This document shows, piece after piece, positions 1-9,619 of a stretch of DNA of 64,000 nucleotides. A program made the translations under genes and the position numbers. The first letter of the stretch is position 1. Every line of letters begins with the position of its first letter. Under the pieces are notes generated by a model. That model made no database searches. It was not told the DNA's origin and saw only the letters and a list, made by a program, of their open reading frames with translations. The stretch is from Pelotalea chapellei (lineage in GTDB: Bacteria; Desulfobacterota; Desulfuromonadia; Geobacterales; Pseudopelobacteraceae): the NCBI RefSeq assembly GCF_018531195.1, contig NZ_JAHDYS010000006.1:163907-227906 (forward strand), in the 5' to 3' direction.

Positions 1-54
1 AGAATTGCGGTGCCTTGTGTAAAAGGAGCCAAAGTTAAAAGCATCTGCTGTTTT

Positions 55-528
55 TTATTTTTTGTAATCATCAATGGTGGATATTACAAATTGACGTTGA
101 CTTGCATCCTTTTGATGACATCCAAAGCAGGTGGTTACTGGATCCAGGCCACTTGGCTTTCCGTCCGCACCATATCCGGCAAATAACCACCCTCCAGTTT
201 CCTGCTTCTTCTTATCCTTACGCATCATCACAACCATATTTTTAGGACCATCGACGGAAGCATTTTCTTTGATATTAAAAAACTCAACAACAATTGTACT
301 TCCTTCGACAAAACGGTTGCCGGCTCGGTACCCCTGCATAGCCTTAGAATCAGCATACATGTAGTGGATTCCGTAAAAAAGAGAACTTTTATCAGTCACT
401 ACCTTACGCTGGCTTTTTTGCCAGGTGGTATATTTTTTAGGTAGAGGAGGAGCGGTAGCGGCAGCAGCCATCAATGGAAGAAACAGCAAAATCAACACAA
501 CACCAGCCAGGACTTTCTTTGTTTTCAT
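55..528 (-). CDS. Secreted cytochrome P460-family protein
   Basis: 157 residues. A hydrophobic signal peptide (about residues 1-24, ending in an Ala-rich stretch) is followed by a P460-like fold and one c-type heme motif, CFGCH, at residues 134-138 near the C-terminus. In the family, the heme is covalently bound and the proteins are periplasmic, acting on small nitrogen compounds or as electron carriers. The spacing of the single CxxCH close to the C-terminal end and the GWLFAGYGADGKP segment before it fit the family. A good ribosome site (taggag) precedes the ATG. It is followed downstream by the window edge, and upstream lies a divergent-looking fapA-like gene on the same strand 39 bases away, so the two may be co-transcribed. 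The substrate cannot be told from sequence. Confidence 0.8.
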   Translation of the reverse strand: MKTKKVLAGVVLILLFLPLMAAAATAPPLPKKYTTWQKSQRKVVTDKSSLFYGIHYMYADSKAMQGYRAGNRFVEGSTIVVEFFNIKENASVDGPKNMVVMMRKDKKKQETGGWLFAGYGADGKPSGLDPVTTCFGCHQKDASQRQFVISTIDDYKK

Positions 529-567
529 AGCATCTTCTCCTAAAAAGTGTATTTCTTGAACATGTTC

Positions 568-2037
568 TTACTGAGGCAGGATCACTTTCCGTCTGAAGTT
601 GTATTCCTTCACAAATGCACGTTCGATATCTACTGCTTTAACATCCAAACAGGTCATGGAAAGGAATCGCAACCCACCCTCAATGGTATCCTCAATTGCC
701 GTAAAAGGTCCTTTTCGTTCGTCAAGCTTCTGCTTCCCCTCTAAGCTGAGGCACAAATATGTATTATCATACATCATTGCTTTTACGTTGACTTTTGGAT
801 TGGATCTCTCATCAGTATACTTCTTGAGTGCCATGAGTCTATCCGACAGTTGTGCTCTTTCTTTACGAAGAATTTCCATATCTTGAAAAGAGCCGGCTTG
901 CTTGGTTTGTTCGCTGTTCTTCTCAAGATCTTTCAAAAGGCAGGAAAATTCAGCCAGAGTTCGGTAATCAATACCCGCTCGAAGTATTGTTTTGATTGAT
1001 GAAGCAGAACCGGCTTTTTTTGTTTCTATCCCTCCTAAGGCAGTACAACTTCCCCCGGCAATAGCTCCTTTGTTAACAATAATCCTGCCCAGGGATTGAA
1101 TATGACAGTTATGAATTTCAAAATCAGCCATAACATCGCCAGCACATTCCACAGCACAATCATGCAAGAAGTTGGCTTTAATGGAGCCACCACAGGTGAT
1201 GGTACCCTTCTCCTGCCCATCCATCCCGCACAACGAGACATCTCCATCGCTTTTAATGATACAGGCACCGATATTGCCGTTAACCCTCAATCCTTTAGCT
1301 GCATACACATTAAAACCATCCAATATATCTCCACGAACTTCAACGAATCCGTTGAAGATTATAGATCCGACTCTAAAATCAACATCTCCGGAGACTATGT
1401 ACTCCTCTGCTATAGAGATTTCCCCAGAAATCATACATATGCGACCCGCAGCTTCAGCCAGCAGCACATTACCATTCTCACCGCAAACACGAATGTATTG
1501 TCCTATTTTTAAATTCAGCGGTTTGCCTGGTTGCGGCGGAATTACCTGGCCAAGGACATTTTTTCCAGCGGTGCCCGGCTCAGGAGAAATAATAGTCCCT
1601 ATTTCCTCTCCGGGAGTAATGTTCATAAATGACTGCACATTATGAAAGTCGATGTCTGCGGTTTCATCAATATCATGCACAACGACTATCGACGGGCTGA
1701 CCTTATATGACAGCCACCCATCCTGGCCAGCAATCGGCGGCGTGCCAACTGCAACCGTGACCATGCTCAAAGTCTTACCAGCCGCTGCCATAACCGCAAA
1801 AGCATCAATCACCTCTTGAAGAATACCTTCCCTTACGCTGGACAGGGCCAGATAATTCATCAAATCGTCGCGGGTCATCATGCTGCCCTGCTCCCTGGGC
1901 ACATAACTGCACCGACATTCAAGATTATCTTCAGATATCCAGACGTAAAAACTGTAACCCAGCTTTTTGTATTCCTTACCCGCTGGAGAGGCATCGCACA
2001 CACCAGAAACCGTTGTTTGAGCAATTACTGTGTCCAT
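568..2037 (-). CDS. FapA family protein (DUF342)
   Basis: 489 residues. The central part (about 150-350) contains the glycine-rich right-handed beta-helix repeats typical of FapA/DUF342 proteins (for example ISGDVDF-like, VEVRGDI and GDVMADFEIHN turns), with an N-terminal domain and a short C-terminal coiled-coil region (about 370-420, Lys/Glu-rich). No signal peptide is present, so it is expected to be cytoplasmic. Family members occur near flagellar, chemotaxis and polymer-secretion genes, and their biochemical role is poorly defined. No such neighbour is seen here apart from the P460 gene downstream. Confidence is high for the family and low for function. Confidence 0.85.
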   Translation of the reverse strand: MDTVIAQTTVSGVCDASPAGKEYKKLGYSFYVWISEDNLECRCSYVPREQGSMMTRDDLMNYLALSSVREGILQEVIDAFAVMAAAGKTLSMVTVAVGTPPIAGQDGWLSYKVSPSIVVVHDIDETADIDFHNVQSFMNITPGEEIGTIISPEPGTAGKNVLGQVIPPQPGKPLNLKIGQYIRVCGENGNVLLAEAAGRICMISGEISIAEEYIVSGDVDFRVGSIIFNGFVEVRGDILDGFNVYAAKGLRVNGNIGACIIKSDGDVSLCGMDGQEKGTITCGGSIKANFLHDCAVECAGDVMADFEIHNCHIQSLGRIIVNKGAIAGGSCTALGGIETKKAGSASSIKTILRAGIDYRTLAEFSCLLKDLEKNSEQTKQAGSFQDMEILRKERAQLSDRLMALKKYTDERSNPKVNVKAMMYDNTYLCLSLEGKQKLDERKGPFTAIEDTIEGGLRFLSMTCLDVKAVDIERAFVKEYNFRRKVILPQ

Positions 2038-2257
2038 TTAAAAGTACTCCCTGCAAGAGTTGGAAACCATGTAAAGGATTTTCGGCATATTAACATGACC
2101 AACATAAGGATTAAAAAAGAAAAAATCTATTCTCTTTGATGAACAGATCAGTACTTCTGCACAGGGCCTGCAGCATGGATTGAATTGATTGAAAGAGATC
2201 CTTATCATTGAGTATTTTGACGGCACAGAGGTGCAATGTTTAAGACCAGCATATGAG

Positions 2258-2286
2258 TTGACCTAATGTAGATATTGAGGTAGTTT
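2258..2286 (+). promoter_or_regulatory. Candidate sigma-70 promoter for the deaminase-nrdR-rib operon
   Basis: TTGACC at 2258-2263 and TAGTTT at 2281-2286 are separated by 17 bases, about 30 bases upstream of the first ATG of the operon. The -35 is good and the -10 is weak. No FMN riboswitch was recognised in this leader although riboflavin genes lie downstream. Confidence 0.35.
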
Positions 2287-2315
2287 ATCCAATTATTCTA
2301 TCTGGAGAAACAGAT

Positions 2316-2783
2316 ATGCAACGTCCATCATGGGACCAGTATTTCATGGATATAACACACCTGGTAGCCACCCGCTCCTCATGCCTTCGCAGGCAGGTTG
2401 GTGCTGTGCTTGTCAAGGAGCGTAATATCCTCGCGACCGGTTATAACGGTGTCCCTTCCGGAATCACCCACTGTAACAGCACCGGATGTCTGCGTGAACG
2501 TCTCAATGTTCCTTCCGGTGAACGACACGAACTCTGCAGGGGATTGCACGCTGAACAGAATGCAATCATTCAGGCAGCCAAACATGGCACGAATATAAAT
2601 GGCGCAACCCTCTATTGCACTACCATGCCGTGCATAATCTGCTCAAAAATGATCATCAACGCCGGAATAACCAAAGTAGTGTACGGCGAAGGATACGCCG
2701 ATGAGCTGGCCCGTGAAATGATCAACGAAGCCTCAATAGAAGTAATCCACTTCTCAGCTGATAAGAAAGGCGCAACGCCATGA
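2316..2783 (+). CDS. comEB: Deoxycytidylate (dCMP) deaminase
   Basis: 155 residues, the usual length for bacterial dCMP deaminases. It converts dCMP to dUMP, the precursor for thymidylate synthesis, in the cytoplasm. The zinc site is visible: HAEQNAI at about residues 81-87 (zinc His and catalytic Glu) and the PCIIC motif at about 107-111. The N-terminal [26 protein letters not shown] segment is typical of the ComEB/dCMP deaminase branch (key residues SxCxRRxVGA). It overlaps nrdR by 4 bases (ATGA), so the two are translationally coupled. Together they make a nucleotide-precursor pair at the head of a longer operon. Confidence 0.95.
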   Translation: MQRPSWDQYFMDITHLVATRSSCLRRQVGAVLVKERNILATGYNGVPSGITHCNSTGCLRERLNVPSGERHELCRGLHAEQNAIIQAAKHGTNINGATLYCTTMPCIICSKMIINAGITKVVYGEGYADELAREMINEASIEVIHFSADKKGATP

Positions 2784-3232
2784 AATGTCCGTTCTGCGGC
2801 AATCCAGACAGCAAAGTTGTGGACTCTCGCCCCGACAAAGGGGGCACAGCAATTCGTCGACGGCGGGAATGCGAACAGTGCGCAAAACGCTTTACTACAC
2901 ATGAACGCATAGAAGAAATGTTGCCACAGGTCTGCAAGAAAGATGGTCGCCGCGAACCTTTTGATCGCATGAAGATCATTGCCGGAATAAAAAAGGCTTG
3001 CGAAAAAAGACCAATCTCGGTGGAAGAGATCGAGCGGATGGTTGATCGACTTGAAACAAGATTGCAGGAATCAACAGAAAAAGAGATTTCCACCACACTT
3101 ATTGGTGAGTGGCTCATGAAAGAACTGCACAACATGGATGAAGTCGCCTATGTTAGGTTCGCATCGGTCTATCGTTCTTTCAGAGACATCAATGAGTTCA
3201 TGCAGGAGTTACAGGATTTGTTGAAAAAATAG
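2780..3232 (+). CDS. nrdR: Transcriptional repressor NrdR
   Basis: 150 residues, the standard length. An N-terminal zinc ribbon (CPFC at residues 3-6 and CEQC at about 31-34) is followed by an ATP-cone domain ([14 protein letters not shown] and downstream). NrdR binds NrdR boxes upstream of ribonucleotide reductase genes and represses them when its ATP-cone holds dATP. Position directly behind dCMP deaminase and ahead of rib genes matches the common bacterial order nrdR-ribD. The 4-base overlap with the upstream gene supports the ATG chosen. Confidence 0.97.
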   Translation: MKCPFCGNPDSKVVDSRPDKGGTAIRRRRECEQCAKRFTTHERIEEMLPQVCKKDGRREPFDRMKIIAGIKKACEKRPISVEEIERMVDRLETRLQESTEKEISTTLIGEWLMKELHNMDEVAYVRFASVYRSFRDINEFMQELQDLLKK

Positions 3233-3269
3233 AGAGCCCGCCTGTTTTTATTTTCATAGGAAAAGAAGA

Positions 3270-4376
3270 ATGTCCATACCAGATTTAAAGCATATGAAGC
3301 GTGCCCTTTCCCTCGCCCGCAAAGGAATGGGGAAAACATCTCCCAATCCTGCAGTGGGATGTGTGATCGTCAAGGATGGGGTTGTCATCGGTGAGGGATG
3401 GCATAAAAAAGCCGGTGGCCCCCACGCAGAAATATTTGCCCTTGAAATGGCCGGCACAGCAGCACGAAATGCAGATGTGTATGTAACATTAGAACCTTGC
3501 TGCCACAGCGGCAAAACGCCTCCGTGCAGTGAGGCCCTCATAGCTGCCGGAGTCAAGCGAGTCTTCGCCGCAATGGCGGATCCAAATTCCAAGGTAAATG
3601 GCAATGGGTTTCGAGCTCTTGAAAAAGCTGGAATTATCACTGAATGCGGTTTGATGGAAGATGAAGCTCGTGCTCTCAATTTGGCATTCATCAAGCATGT
3701 CACAACTGGTTTACCTTATGTAATTTACAAATGTGCCATGACACTGGATGGCAAAATCGCCACTTTCACCGGAGAATCCCGCTGGATATCGGGAGCAGAA
3801 TCACGCCGGTTTGTCCACCGCCTGCGCTCCCGCTGTGATGGTGTCATGGTAGGTGTTGACACCATTATTGCCGATGACCCCCAATTAACTGTTCGACACG
3901 TCAGAGGTAAAAATCCGTGGCGCATAATAGTTGACAGCACGCTGCGTACTCCGGAAAGCGTTAATGTGTTGAGCGAGTCACTTGCACAAAAAACCATTAT
4001 TGCCACCACAGAACAGAATCCTCGGGTCCACCTCCGCTATCTCCAGCGAGGCGTTTCCATCCTGGTTTGTAGAGAGAGGAACGGTAAAGTGGATATGGAA
4101 GACATGTTAAAGCAGCTGGGAGAAAGGAATATTCAGTCAATCCTGCTGGAAGGTGGCAGTCGAGTGGCAGGTGAAGCCTTGAAACAGGGGTTGATAGACG
4201 AGTGTATCTTCTTTTATGCACCCAAGGTGATTGGCAGCGACGGATTCTCACCACTGGCCATTACGGGAATCAGCAGCATGGATAAGGCATTGATTTTTAC
4301 CGACGTCTCCGTACAGAAAGCAGGACCCGACATTATAATCACAGCACGGCCGGAGCAGCCATGTTTACAGGCCTGA
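3270..4376 (+). CDS. ribD: Bifunctional riboflavin deaminase/reductase RibD
   Basis: 368 residues, as usual for RibD. The N-terminal deaminase domain has HAE (about residues 52-54) and PCCHSGKTPPC (about 76-86) as zinc ligands. The C-terminal reductase domain begins near residue 148 (ALTLDGKIA-like CAMTLDGKIAT) and includes the GGSRVAGE segment. It deaminates the pyrimidinone product of GTP cyclohydrolase II and then reduces the ribosyl side chain in riboflavin synthesis. It overlaps ribE by 16 bases, which suggests coupling. Confidence 0.97.
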   Translation: MSIPDLKHMKRALSLARKGMGKTSPNPAVGCVIVKDGVVIGEGWHKKAGGPHAEIFALEMAGTAARNADVYVTLEPCCHSGKTPPCSEALIAAGVKRVFAAMADPNSKVNGNGFRALEKAGIITECGLMEDEARALNLAFIKHVTTGLPYVIYKCAMTLDGKIATFTGESRWISGAESRRFVHRLRSRCDGVMVGVDTIIADDPQLTVRHVRGKNPWRIIVDSTLRTPESVNVLSESLAQKTIIATTEQNPRVHLRYLQRGVSILVCRERNGKVDMEDMLKQLGERNIQSILLEGGSRVAGEALKQGLIDECIFFYAPKVIGSDGFSPLAITGISSMDKALIFTDVSVQKAGPDIIITARPEQPCLQA

Positions 4377-5002
4377 TCGAAGACATCGGCAGGATATCTG
4401 CCTTCGAGCGACGTGCTGGCGCAGGCATTTTACGGGTTGAAACCACCCTCCCCCTTGCAGAAATCGCGCTTGGGGATTCAGTTGCAGTTAATGGTGCCTG
4501 CTTGACCGTGACGGGCAAAACCAGTTCCATTCTCACGTTCGATGTTTCACCAGAATCTCTCGCCGGAACTACCCTTGGCACTCTTGGAAGTGGAAGCCGG
4601 GTAAATCTGGAACGAGCTTTACGATTGGGAGACCGCATGGGGGGCCACATTGTTACCGGTCATATTGATTGCATTGGCCAACTTTCCCGACTGCAGACGG
4701 TTTCCGGCAACAGGATTCTCGAATTTAGCCTGCCCGCTTCATCATTACGTTATCTGGTGACGAAAGGATCCGTCGCTATTGACGGAATCAGTCTGACCGT
4801 CAACACTGTTTCCACCGAGAGTTTCTCCGTCAACATCATTCCGCATACCTTTTCATGCACTACCCTTGCAACTGTCACAACTGGCCAGTCGGTAAACATT
4901 GAAACTGATATAATCGGAAAATACGTAGAGCAATTAGTGCAACCTTGGAAGTCAGGTGGTGGACTTAGCATCCAGACACTAGCCGAAAACGGATTTTTAT
5001 AG
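4361..5002 (+). CDS. ribE: Riboflavin synthase alpha chain
   Basis: 213 residues. It starts with the diagnostic [10 protein letters not shown] and contains two tandem lumazine-binding repeats (about 1-97 and 98-195, the second with [14 protein letters not shown]). It dismutates two 6,7-dimethyl-8-ribityllumazine molecules to riboflavin and the pyrimidine donor. The start lies inside the 3' end of ribD. Confidence 0.97.
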   Translation: MFTGLIEDIGRISAFERRAGAGILRVETTLPLAEIALGDSVAVNGACLTVTGKTSSILTFDVSPESLAGTTLGTLGSGSRVNLERALRLGDRMGGHIVTGHIDCIGQLSRLQTVSGNRILEFSLPASSLRYLVTKGSVAIDGISLTVNTVSTESFSVNIIPHTFSCTTLATVTTGQSVNIETDIIGKYVEQLVQPWKSGGGLSIQTLAENGFL

Positions 5003-5037
5003 CATCACAAGTCAAAGTTAAAACGGAAAGGAAGATC

Positions 5038-6243
5038 ATGTCGGTAGCAAGCATAGAAGAAGCGATTGAGGATATTCGCCAAGGTAAAATGATCATTCTC
5101 GTGGACGATGAGGACCGAGAAAACGAGGGTGACCTGACCATGGCCGCCGATGCTGCAACCCCTGAAGCGATTAACTTCATGGCCCGATACGGTCGTGGAC
5201 TAATCTGCCTGACTTTGACTCCCGAGAAATGCGATCAACTCGTGTTAAGACCGATGGTAAGGGACAACACCTCCCCTTTTGAGACTGCCTTTACCGTTTC
5301 CATCGAAGCCAAGCACGGTGTCACTACAGGCATTTCCGCCGCCGATCGTTCTCACACCATACTTACTGCTGTTGCAGACGATGCGGGCCCCCAGGATCTT
5401 GTAAGTCCGGGACACATTTTCCCATTACGCGCCAAAACAGGTGGTGTTCTGGTTAGGACAGGACAAACGGAGGGTTCTGTAGATCTTGCGCGCTTGGCGG
5501 GACGTAAACCAGCAGGTGTGATCTGTGAGATTATGAACGATGACGGCACCATGTCACGCATGCCGGAACTCAAAGTTTTTGCACAGGAGCATGGCATCAA
5601 GATCTGCACAATTGCTGATCTTGTTGCCTACCGTCTTAAAAATGAACGATTGGTGCGCGTAGTAGCAGATGCCCACCTCCCTTCACGTTATGGCGGTGAC
5701 TGGCGGGCCATTGCCTTTGAAAATGATGTCGACAAACAGGATCATTTAGCACTGATAAAAGGGGATATCAGCGGAGACGAACCGGTTCTAGTACGGGTTC
5801 ATTCCGAGTGTCTGACAGGAGACGTCCTTGGCAGCCAGCGCTGCGACTGCGGCGAGCAGCTGCATCGTGCCATGGCTATGATTGATCGGGAGGGTCGGGG
5901 AGTTATTCTCTATATGCGCCAGGAAGGGCGCGGTATTGGCTTGATCAATAAGCTAAAGGCATATGAGCTACAGGACAAGGGGCGGGATACGGTGGAAGCG
6001 AATCTGGAGCTTGGATTCAAAGCAGATCTTCGCGACTATGGTATTGGCGCTCAAATTCTCAGTTCTCTCGGGGTTCGAAAAATGCGCCTCCTTACTAACA
6101 ATCCCAAAAAGCTGATAGGCCTTCAGGGATACGGCATTGATGTAGTTGAGCGTGTTGCCATTGAAGCGATAGCCACTCAAAGCAACAAGGGGTATCTGAA
6201 AACAAAACGGGACAAGCTGGGGCACATGTTGGAGAACCTATAA
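5038..6243 (+). CDS. ribBA: Bifunctional DHBP synthase / GTP cyclohydrolase II
   Basis: 401 residues. The N-terminal DHBP synthase half (about 1-200) carries the acidic [11 protein letters not shown] motif (about 22-32) that binds ribulose 5-phosphate and metal. The C-terminal GTP cyclohydrolase II half (about 207-401) has the zinc site [19 protein letters not shown] (three Cys) and the RQEGRGIGL segment. It supplies both precursors of riboflavin. Unlike many related operons, ribH (lumazine synthase) does not follow. queH begins immediately after the stop codon. Confidence 0.97.
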   Translation: MSVASIEEAIEDIRQGKMIILVDDEDRENEGDLTMAADAATPEAINFMARYGRGLICLTLTPEKCDQLVLRPMVRDNTSPFETAFTVSIEAKHGVTTGISAADRSHTILTAVADDAGPQDLVSPGHIFPLRAKTGGVLVRTGQTEGSVDLARLAGRKPAGVICEIMNDDGTMSRMPELKVFAQEHGIKICTIADLVAYRLKNERLVRVVADAHLPSRYGGDWRAIAFENDVDKQDHLALIKGDISGDEPVLVRVHSECLTGDVLGSQRCDCGEQLHRAMAMIDREGRGVILYMRQEGRGIGLINKLKAYELQDKGRDTVEANLELGFKADLRDYGIGAQILSSLGVRKMRLLTNNPKKLIGLQGYGIDVVERVAIEAIATQSNKGYLKTKRDKLGHMLENL

Positions 6244-6792
6244 ATGAAGATACTGATGCATACCTGTTGCGGGCCATGCAGCATTTATCCGTTGCATGTT
6301 TTGCGCACTTCAGGGCACGACGTTACTGGTTTCTTCTACAACCACAATATTCACCCGGCGCAGGAGTACCTACGTCGCCTCGAAGCTGTTAAACAAATGG
6401 CTGAACATGAAAAACTGCACATGATCATCAAGGACGACTATGACCTGGAAGCTTTCCTGACTAGTGTGGCAGCCAAACCGTCCGAACGGTGCAGCTATTG
6501 TTATTCTTCCCGACTGCGCATGGCAGCGGCAGCTGCAGTTGAACATGGTTTCGAAGCCTTTACCAGCTCACTGCTTTACAGCAGATATCAGCGCCACGAT
6601 GAAATAAGAAGACTTGGAGAGCAGATAGCACAGGAATATGGAATTGTGTTTTTCTACCAGGATTTCCGTCCAGGCTGGCAGGAGGGGATCAGACTGTCCA
6701 AGGAAATACAGCTCTACCGGCAGCAGTATTGCGGTTGTGTTTACAGCGAAAAGGAACGATATTATTCCACTCCCAAGGCACCTAAATTATGA
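6244..6792 (+). CDS. queH: Epoxyqueuosine reductase QueH
   Basis: 182 residues. QueH (former DUF208) performs the last step of queuosine tRNA modification, reducing epoxyqueuosine. It uses a [4Fe-4S] cluster and a second metal site. The cysteines are visible: HTCCGPC at about 7-13, CSYCYSSR at about 80-87 and CGC near residue 164. The ATG follows the ribBA stop codon with no gap, so it is part of the operon. This start gives the conserved N-terminal KILMHTCCGPC. Confidence 0.95.
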   Translation: MKILMHTCCGPCSIYPLHVLRTSGHDVTGFFYNHNIHPAQEYLRRLEAVKQMAEHEKLHMIIKDDYDLEAFLTSVAAKPSERCSYCYSSRLRMAAAAAVEHGFEAFTSSLLYSRYQRHDEIRRLGEQIAQEYGIVFFYQDFRPGWQEGIRLSKEIQLYRQQYCGCVYSEKERYYSTPKAPKL

Positions 6793-7001
6793 ATGGCCTT
6801 GGACGCTCTCTTGTCACCATTGGCGTGGTGCTTGTAGTAGTTGGCCTCATTATTTCCCTGGGACCACGTATTCCCTGGATAGGCAAGCTGCCGGGAGATA
6901 TTTACATTAAAAAAGAAAATTTCAGTTTCTATTTTCCCATTGGCACTTGCATTCTGATTTCACTGCTGCTTTCGTTTGTATTATGGTTGTTACGCCGATA
7001 A
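6789..7001 (+). CDS. DUF2905 small membrane protein
   Basis: 70 residues with two transmembrane segments (about 8-26 and 48-67) joined by a loop containing PWIGKLPGDIYIKKENFSFYFP, the DUF2905 signature. It overlaps queH by 4 bases and is the last gene of the operon before the terminator at 7018. Family function is unknown. Confidence 0.9.
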   Translation: MNGLGRSLVTIGVVLVVVGLIISLGPRIPWIGKLPGDIYIKKENFSFYFPIGTCILISLLLSFVLWLLRR

Positions 7002-7017
7002 ACATAAAAATATTACA

Positions 7018-7051
7018 AAAAAAGCCCGTCTAATAGACGGGCTTTTTTTGT
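7018..7051 (+). terminator. Bidirectional intrinsic terminator
   Basis: AAAAAAGCCCGTC, a short loop TAATA, then GACGGGCTTTTTTT. The A-tract upstream and T-tract downstream let it end both the rightward queH/DUF2905 transcript and the leftward ferredoxin transcript. Confidence 0.85.
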
Positions 7052-7074
7052 AATGCGTGCATCACAACGCCTTA

Positions 7075-7242
7075 TTAGGCATGGATTGCAGACACGGGAC
7101 AGGTATCCACGCAGGCGCCGCAGTCAATACAGGTATCAGCGTCAATTACACGCTTGCTACCCTGTTCGCTGATAGCGTTTACCGGACATGAATCTTCACA
7201 TGCCGCGCAGTTTGTGCATTCGTCAGTAATGGAATGGGACAC
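7075..7242 (-). CDS. 2[4Fe-4S] ferredoxin
   Basis: 55 residues read directly from the sequence, starting at a GTG (7240-7242) 5 bases after a strong aggaggtg ribosome site. Two CxxCxxCxxxCP cluster motifs are present: CTNCAACEDSCP (residues 9-20) and CIDCGACVDTCP (residues 38-49). This is the classic clostridial-type low-potential ferredoxin carrying two [4Fe-4S] clusters in the cytoplasm. It lies between the DUF2905 terminator and ackA, is transcribed leftwards, and ends in a TAA TAA double stop. It is monocistronic, so its electron-transfer partner is not indicated by context. Confidence 0.95.
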   Translation of the reverse strand: MSHSITDECTNCAACEDSCPVNAISEQGSKRVIDADTCIDCGACVDTCPVSAIHA

Positions 7243-7347
7243 GGTTTCACCTCCTTCTAAAATTGGTTTTCACAAGGAAAACTCTTTTTTTATTTATCAC
7301 ACCTGATTTTCAAAGTCCATACAAGAATAAGACAAGCAGCAAGCCGT

Positions 7348-7377
7348 TTTACAAAATGTATTGAATTAAGGTATACT
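7348..7377 (+). promoter_or_regulatory. Candidate promoter for ackA
   Basis: TTTACA at 7348-7353 and TATACT at 7372-7377 with an 18-base spacer, followed by an AT-rich leader of about 100 bases before the acetate kinase ATG. Confidence 0.4.
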
Positions 7378-7486
7378 CTATTGTATAAAACAAAAAATAG
7401 TTTTATTTCAGCCGGTTGTTTTAGTTTAGGTGATGATTTTTTATTGAAATTGTAAATAAATCTCTGTTTATTTTACAGGAGGCCCC

Positions 7487-8752
7487 ATGATTATAATGGC
7501 ATTGAACTGTGGTAGTTCATCAGTCAAGTATCAGCTTTTCGATTGGGAAAAAAAGGTGGTTGTGGCTAAAGGTATGGTTGAAAGGGTCATTATTGGTGAT
7601 TCTTTTATAATGCATGAAGTACCCGGGCATGAGACCTATCACCATGAACATGATTGTCCTAATCACCAGGCTGCCATAGATCTGTTAATCAGGACCGTTA
7701 CTGATCCTGGACATGGTGTCATCAAAAGCGTTGATGAAATTTCGGCTGTGGGCCACAGGGTTGTGCACGGAGGAGAAAAGTTTACCTGCTCCGTCCTTAT
7801 CAATGACAATGTTCTTGACGCTGTGAAAGAGGTTCAGCACCTTGCGCCGTTACACAACCCGCCCAATATTGAAGGCATTGAGGCTGCACAGGCGCTCATG
7901 CCGCATGTACCGCACATTGCAATCTTCGATACCGCCTTTCATCAAACCATGCCTGAACATGCTTACATCTATCCTCTCCCTTATGAGTGGTACGAAAAAC
8001 ATCAGGTGCGTCGTTATGGTTTTCATGGCACCTCACACCTCTACGTATCCAAACGAGCAGCTGTCCTGTTGGGCAAAAAAGCTACAGATTGCAATATAGT
8101 CACTATGCATATAGGTAATGGGGTCTCCCATTGCGCCATCAAAAACGGGAAATCAGTCGATACAACCATGGGATTGACCCCTCTTGAGGGTGCTGTAATG
8201 GGAACCCGTTGTGGCGATATAGATCCAGCTATCCCTGCCTTTATGATGCAGAAGGAAAATCTTTCGGCAAAAGAAATAGACAGCATCCTTAACAAAAAGA
8301 GTGGTGTTATCGGTATTACAGGTCGGTTTACAGACCGGCGTGATGTTATTGAAAATGCGTTATCGGGCGATAAACGCTGCCAATTATCACTAGAGATAGA
8401 AGCATACAGGTTGAAGAAATATATTGGTTCTTATATGGCTGCTGTCGGCAAACTGGACGCTGTGGTATTTACTGCCGGCGTGGGCGAAATGGGCGCGGCA
8501 ATCAGGGAAAAAGCTATCGAAGGCTTAGAGCATATCGGTATCAAGCTTGATCGCGAGCGCAATAAAGGAGCCATGACTCGTAAACGGGAAACCTTAATCA
8601 CTACCGATGATTCACCGGTCAAAGTGTATGTGATTCCTACAGATGAAGAACTTGTTTTTACTGAAGATGTGGTTGCCATATTAAATGGCACATACACCGA
8701 TCACATGCATTTCGAATATTCTTTTGCCCGTCCTGATTTCGTAAGAAAGTAA
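7487..8752 (+). CDS. ackA: Acetate kinase
   Basis: 421 residues, slightly longer than the common 395-400. Characteristic segments: NCGSSSVKYQ (residues 6-15), GHRVVHGGE (about 88-96), RRYGFHGTSH (about 174-183) and GLTPLEGAVMGTRCGDIDP (about 228-246), all part of the ASKHA-fold phosphate and acetate site. It interconverts acetate plus ATP with acetyl phosphate plus ADP. A strong aggagg lies 4 bases before the ATG. The usual partner pta is not adjacent, so the gene is probably expressed alone between its own promoter and the terminator at 8771. The extra length is at the C-terminus (residues about 400-421), which looks like a lineage-specific tail. Confidence 0.97.
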   Translation: MIIMALNCGSSSVKYQLFDWEKKVVVAKGMVERVIIGDSFIMHEVPGHETYHHEHDCPNHQAAIDLLIRTVTDPGHGVIKSVDEISAVGHRVVHGGEKFTCSVLINDNVLDAVKEVQHLAPLHNPPNIEGIEAAQALMPHVPHIAIFDTAFHQTMPEHAYIYPLPYEWYEKHQVRRYGFHGTSHLYVSKRAAVLLGKKATDCNIVTMHIGNGVSHCAIKNGKSVDTTMGLTPLEGAVMGTRCGDIDPAIPAFMMQKENLSAKEIDSILNKKSGVIGITGRFTDRRDVIENALSGDKRCQLSLEIEAYRLKKYIGSYMAAVGKLDAVVFTAGVGEMGAAIREKAIEGLEHIGIKLDRERNKGAMTRKRETLITTDDSPVKVYVIPTDEELVFTEDVVAILNGTYTDHMHFEYSFARPDFVRK

Positions 8753-8770
8753 GTTTTTTACATCTGCTAA

Positions 8771-8804
8771 CAGAAAAGCCGGCAAAAGCCGGCTTTTCTG
8801 TTTT
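8771..8804 (+). terminator. Bidirectional terminator after ackA
   Basis: Perfect 13-bp stem CAGAAAAGCCGGC / GCCGGCTTTTCTG with an AAAA loop followed by TTTT. It sits between the convergent ackA and TPR genes. Confidence 0.85.
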
Positions 8805-8821
8805 GGTAATGTCACAGCCAC

Positions 8822-9619
8822 CTAAGCTTTTAGTTCTTCTTTCAAACCTTCAATGACAGCTTTAACTTCTGCAATCATTTCCGCTGCCTGCGAAGATTTT
8901 TCATATTTAAGATACTTCTCGTAATATTTCACCGCATCCTGAAGATGCTCCTGGTCCATACAGATACTGCCAAGTGTAAGATAGGCCATACTGAAAGTTG
9001 GATCTAACCTGACCGCCTCACTGCATTCGTCCTCAGCCTCTTCCAGTTCATCCATATCATAGTACAACTCACCAAGATTAAAATGTGCAGCCGGATCATC
9101 TGGATCTATCTCTACCCCTTTACGGAAGGCCCCAACCGCACCCTCAACATCACCTTTCGAATATAGAGCGTCCCCAAGGGCATTCCATGCGAATACATTC
9201 TCTGCATCAAGTTCCAACGCCTGCCTAAATGACCTGATTGCCTCATCACTTCGTTCAAGATTGCCGTAAACAAGCCCGATGCTGACTAGTGCATCTCCAT
9301 CCTCAGGATCAAGCTCATGTGCGCGGCTATAGCTGAAAATGGCCTCATTGTGCTTACCTGCCTCGAACAATAGATCTCCCATGGTTGTATATGCGTCAAC
9401 ATCTTCAGGGGCGATTTTCAAGCCATCTTTATAGCGCGCAATGGCTTCATCAAGCCGATTATCATCTGCCAACGCATCTCCCAGACAAAAACAGGCCTCG
9501 GCATCGTCGCGATGCTCTTCCCAATACTTTTCCAAAACAACTATCGCTTCTCTCACCTTACCTGCCTCCAGCAATTCGTTCCCTTTAACCAGCATTGCAT
9601 CAAGCACTTTATCTACCAT
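8822..9619 (-). CDS. Tetratricopeptide-repeat protein
   Basis: 265 residues made almost entirely of six or more TPR units (for example AEACFCLGDALADDNRLDEA and the following AYTTMGDLLFEAGKHNEA). No signal peptide or membrane segment is present. Such all-TPR proteins act as protein-interaction adaptors. The N-terminal MVDKVLDAMLVKGNELLEAGKVREA is itself the first repeat, which supports the ATG. It is transcribed divergently from ptsP, with about 130 bases between them. No specific partner can be named. Confidence 0.85.
   Translation of the reverse strand: MVDKVLDAMLVKGNELLEAGKVREAIVVLEKYWEEHRDDAEACFCLGDALADDNRLDEAIARYKDGLKIAPEDVDAYTTMGDLLFEAGKHNEAIFSYSRAHELDPEDGDALVSIGLVYGNLERSDEAIRSFRQALELDAENVFAWNALGDALYSKGDVEGAVGAFRKGVEIDPDDPAAHFNLGELYYDMDELEEAEDECSEAVRLDPTFSMAYLTLGSICMDQEHLQDAVKYYEKYLKYEKSSQAAEMIAEVKAVIEGLKEELKA

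Noticed and set aside
2038..2226. 62-codon minus-strand frame upstream of the FapA-like gene
   Set aside because: No ribosome site, Cys/Phe-rich random composition, no recognisable motif.
2226..2315. Possible FMN riboswitch ahead of the riboflavin genes
   Set aside because: The leader is too short and lacks the conserved AGGAUAUG-type start and GGAUGGG core.
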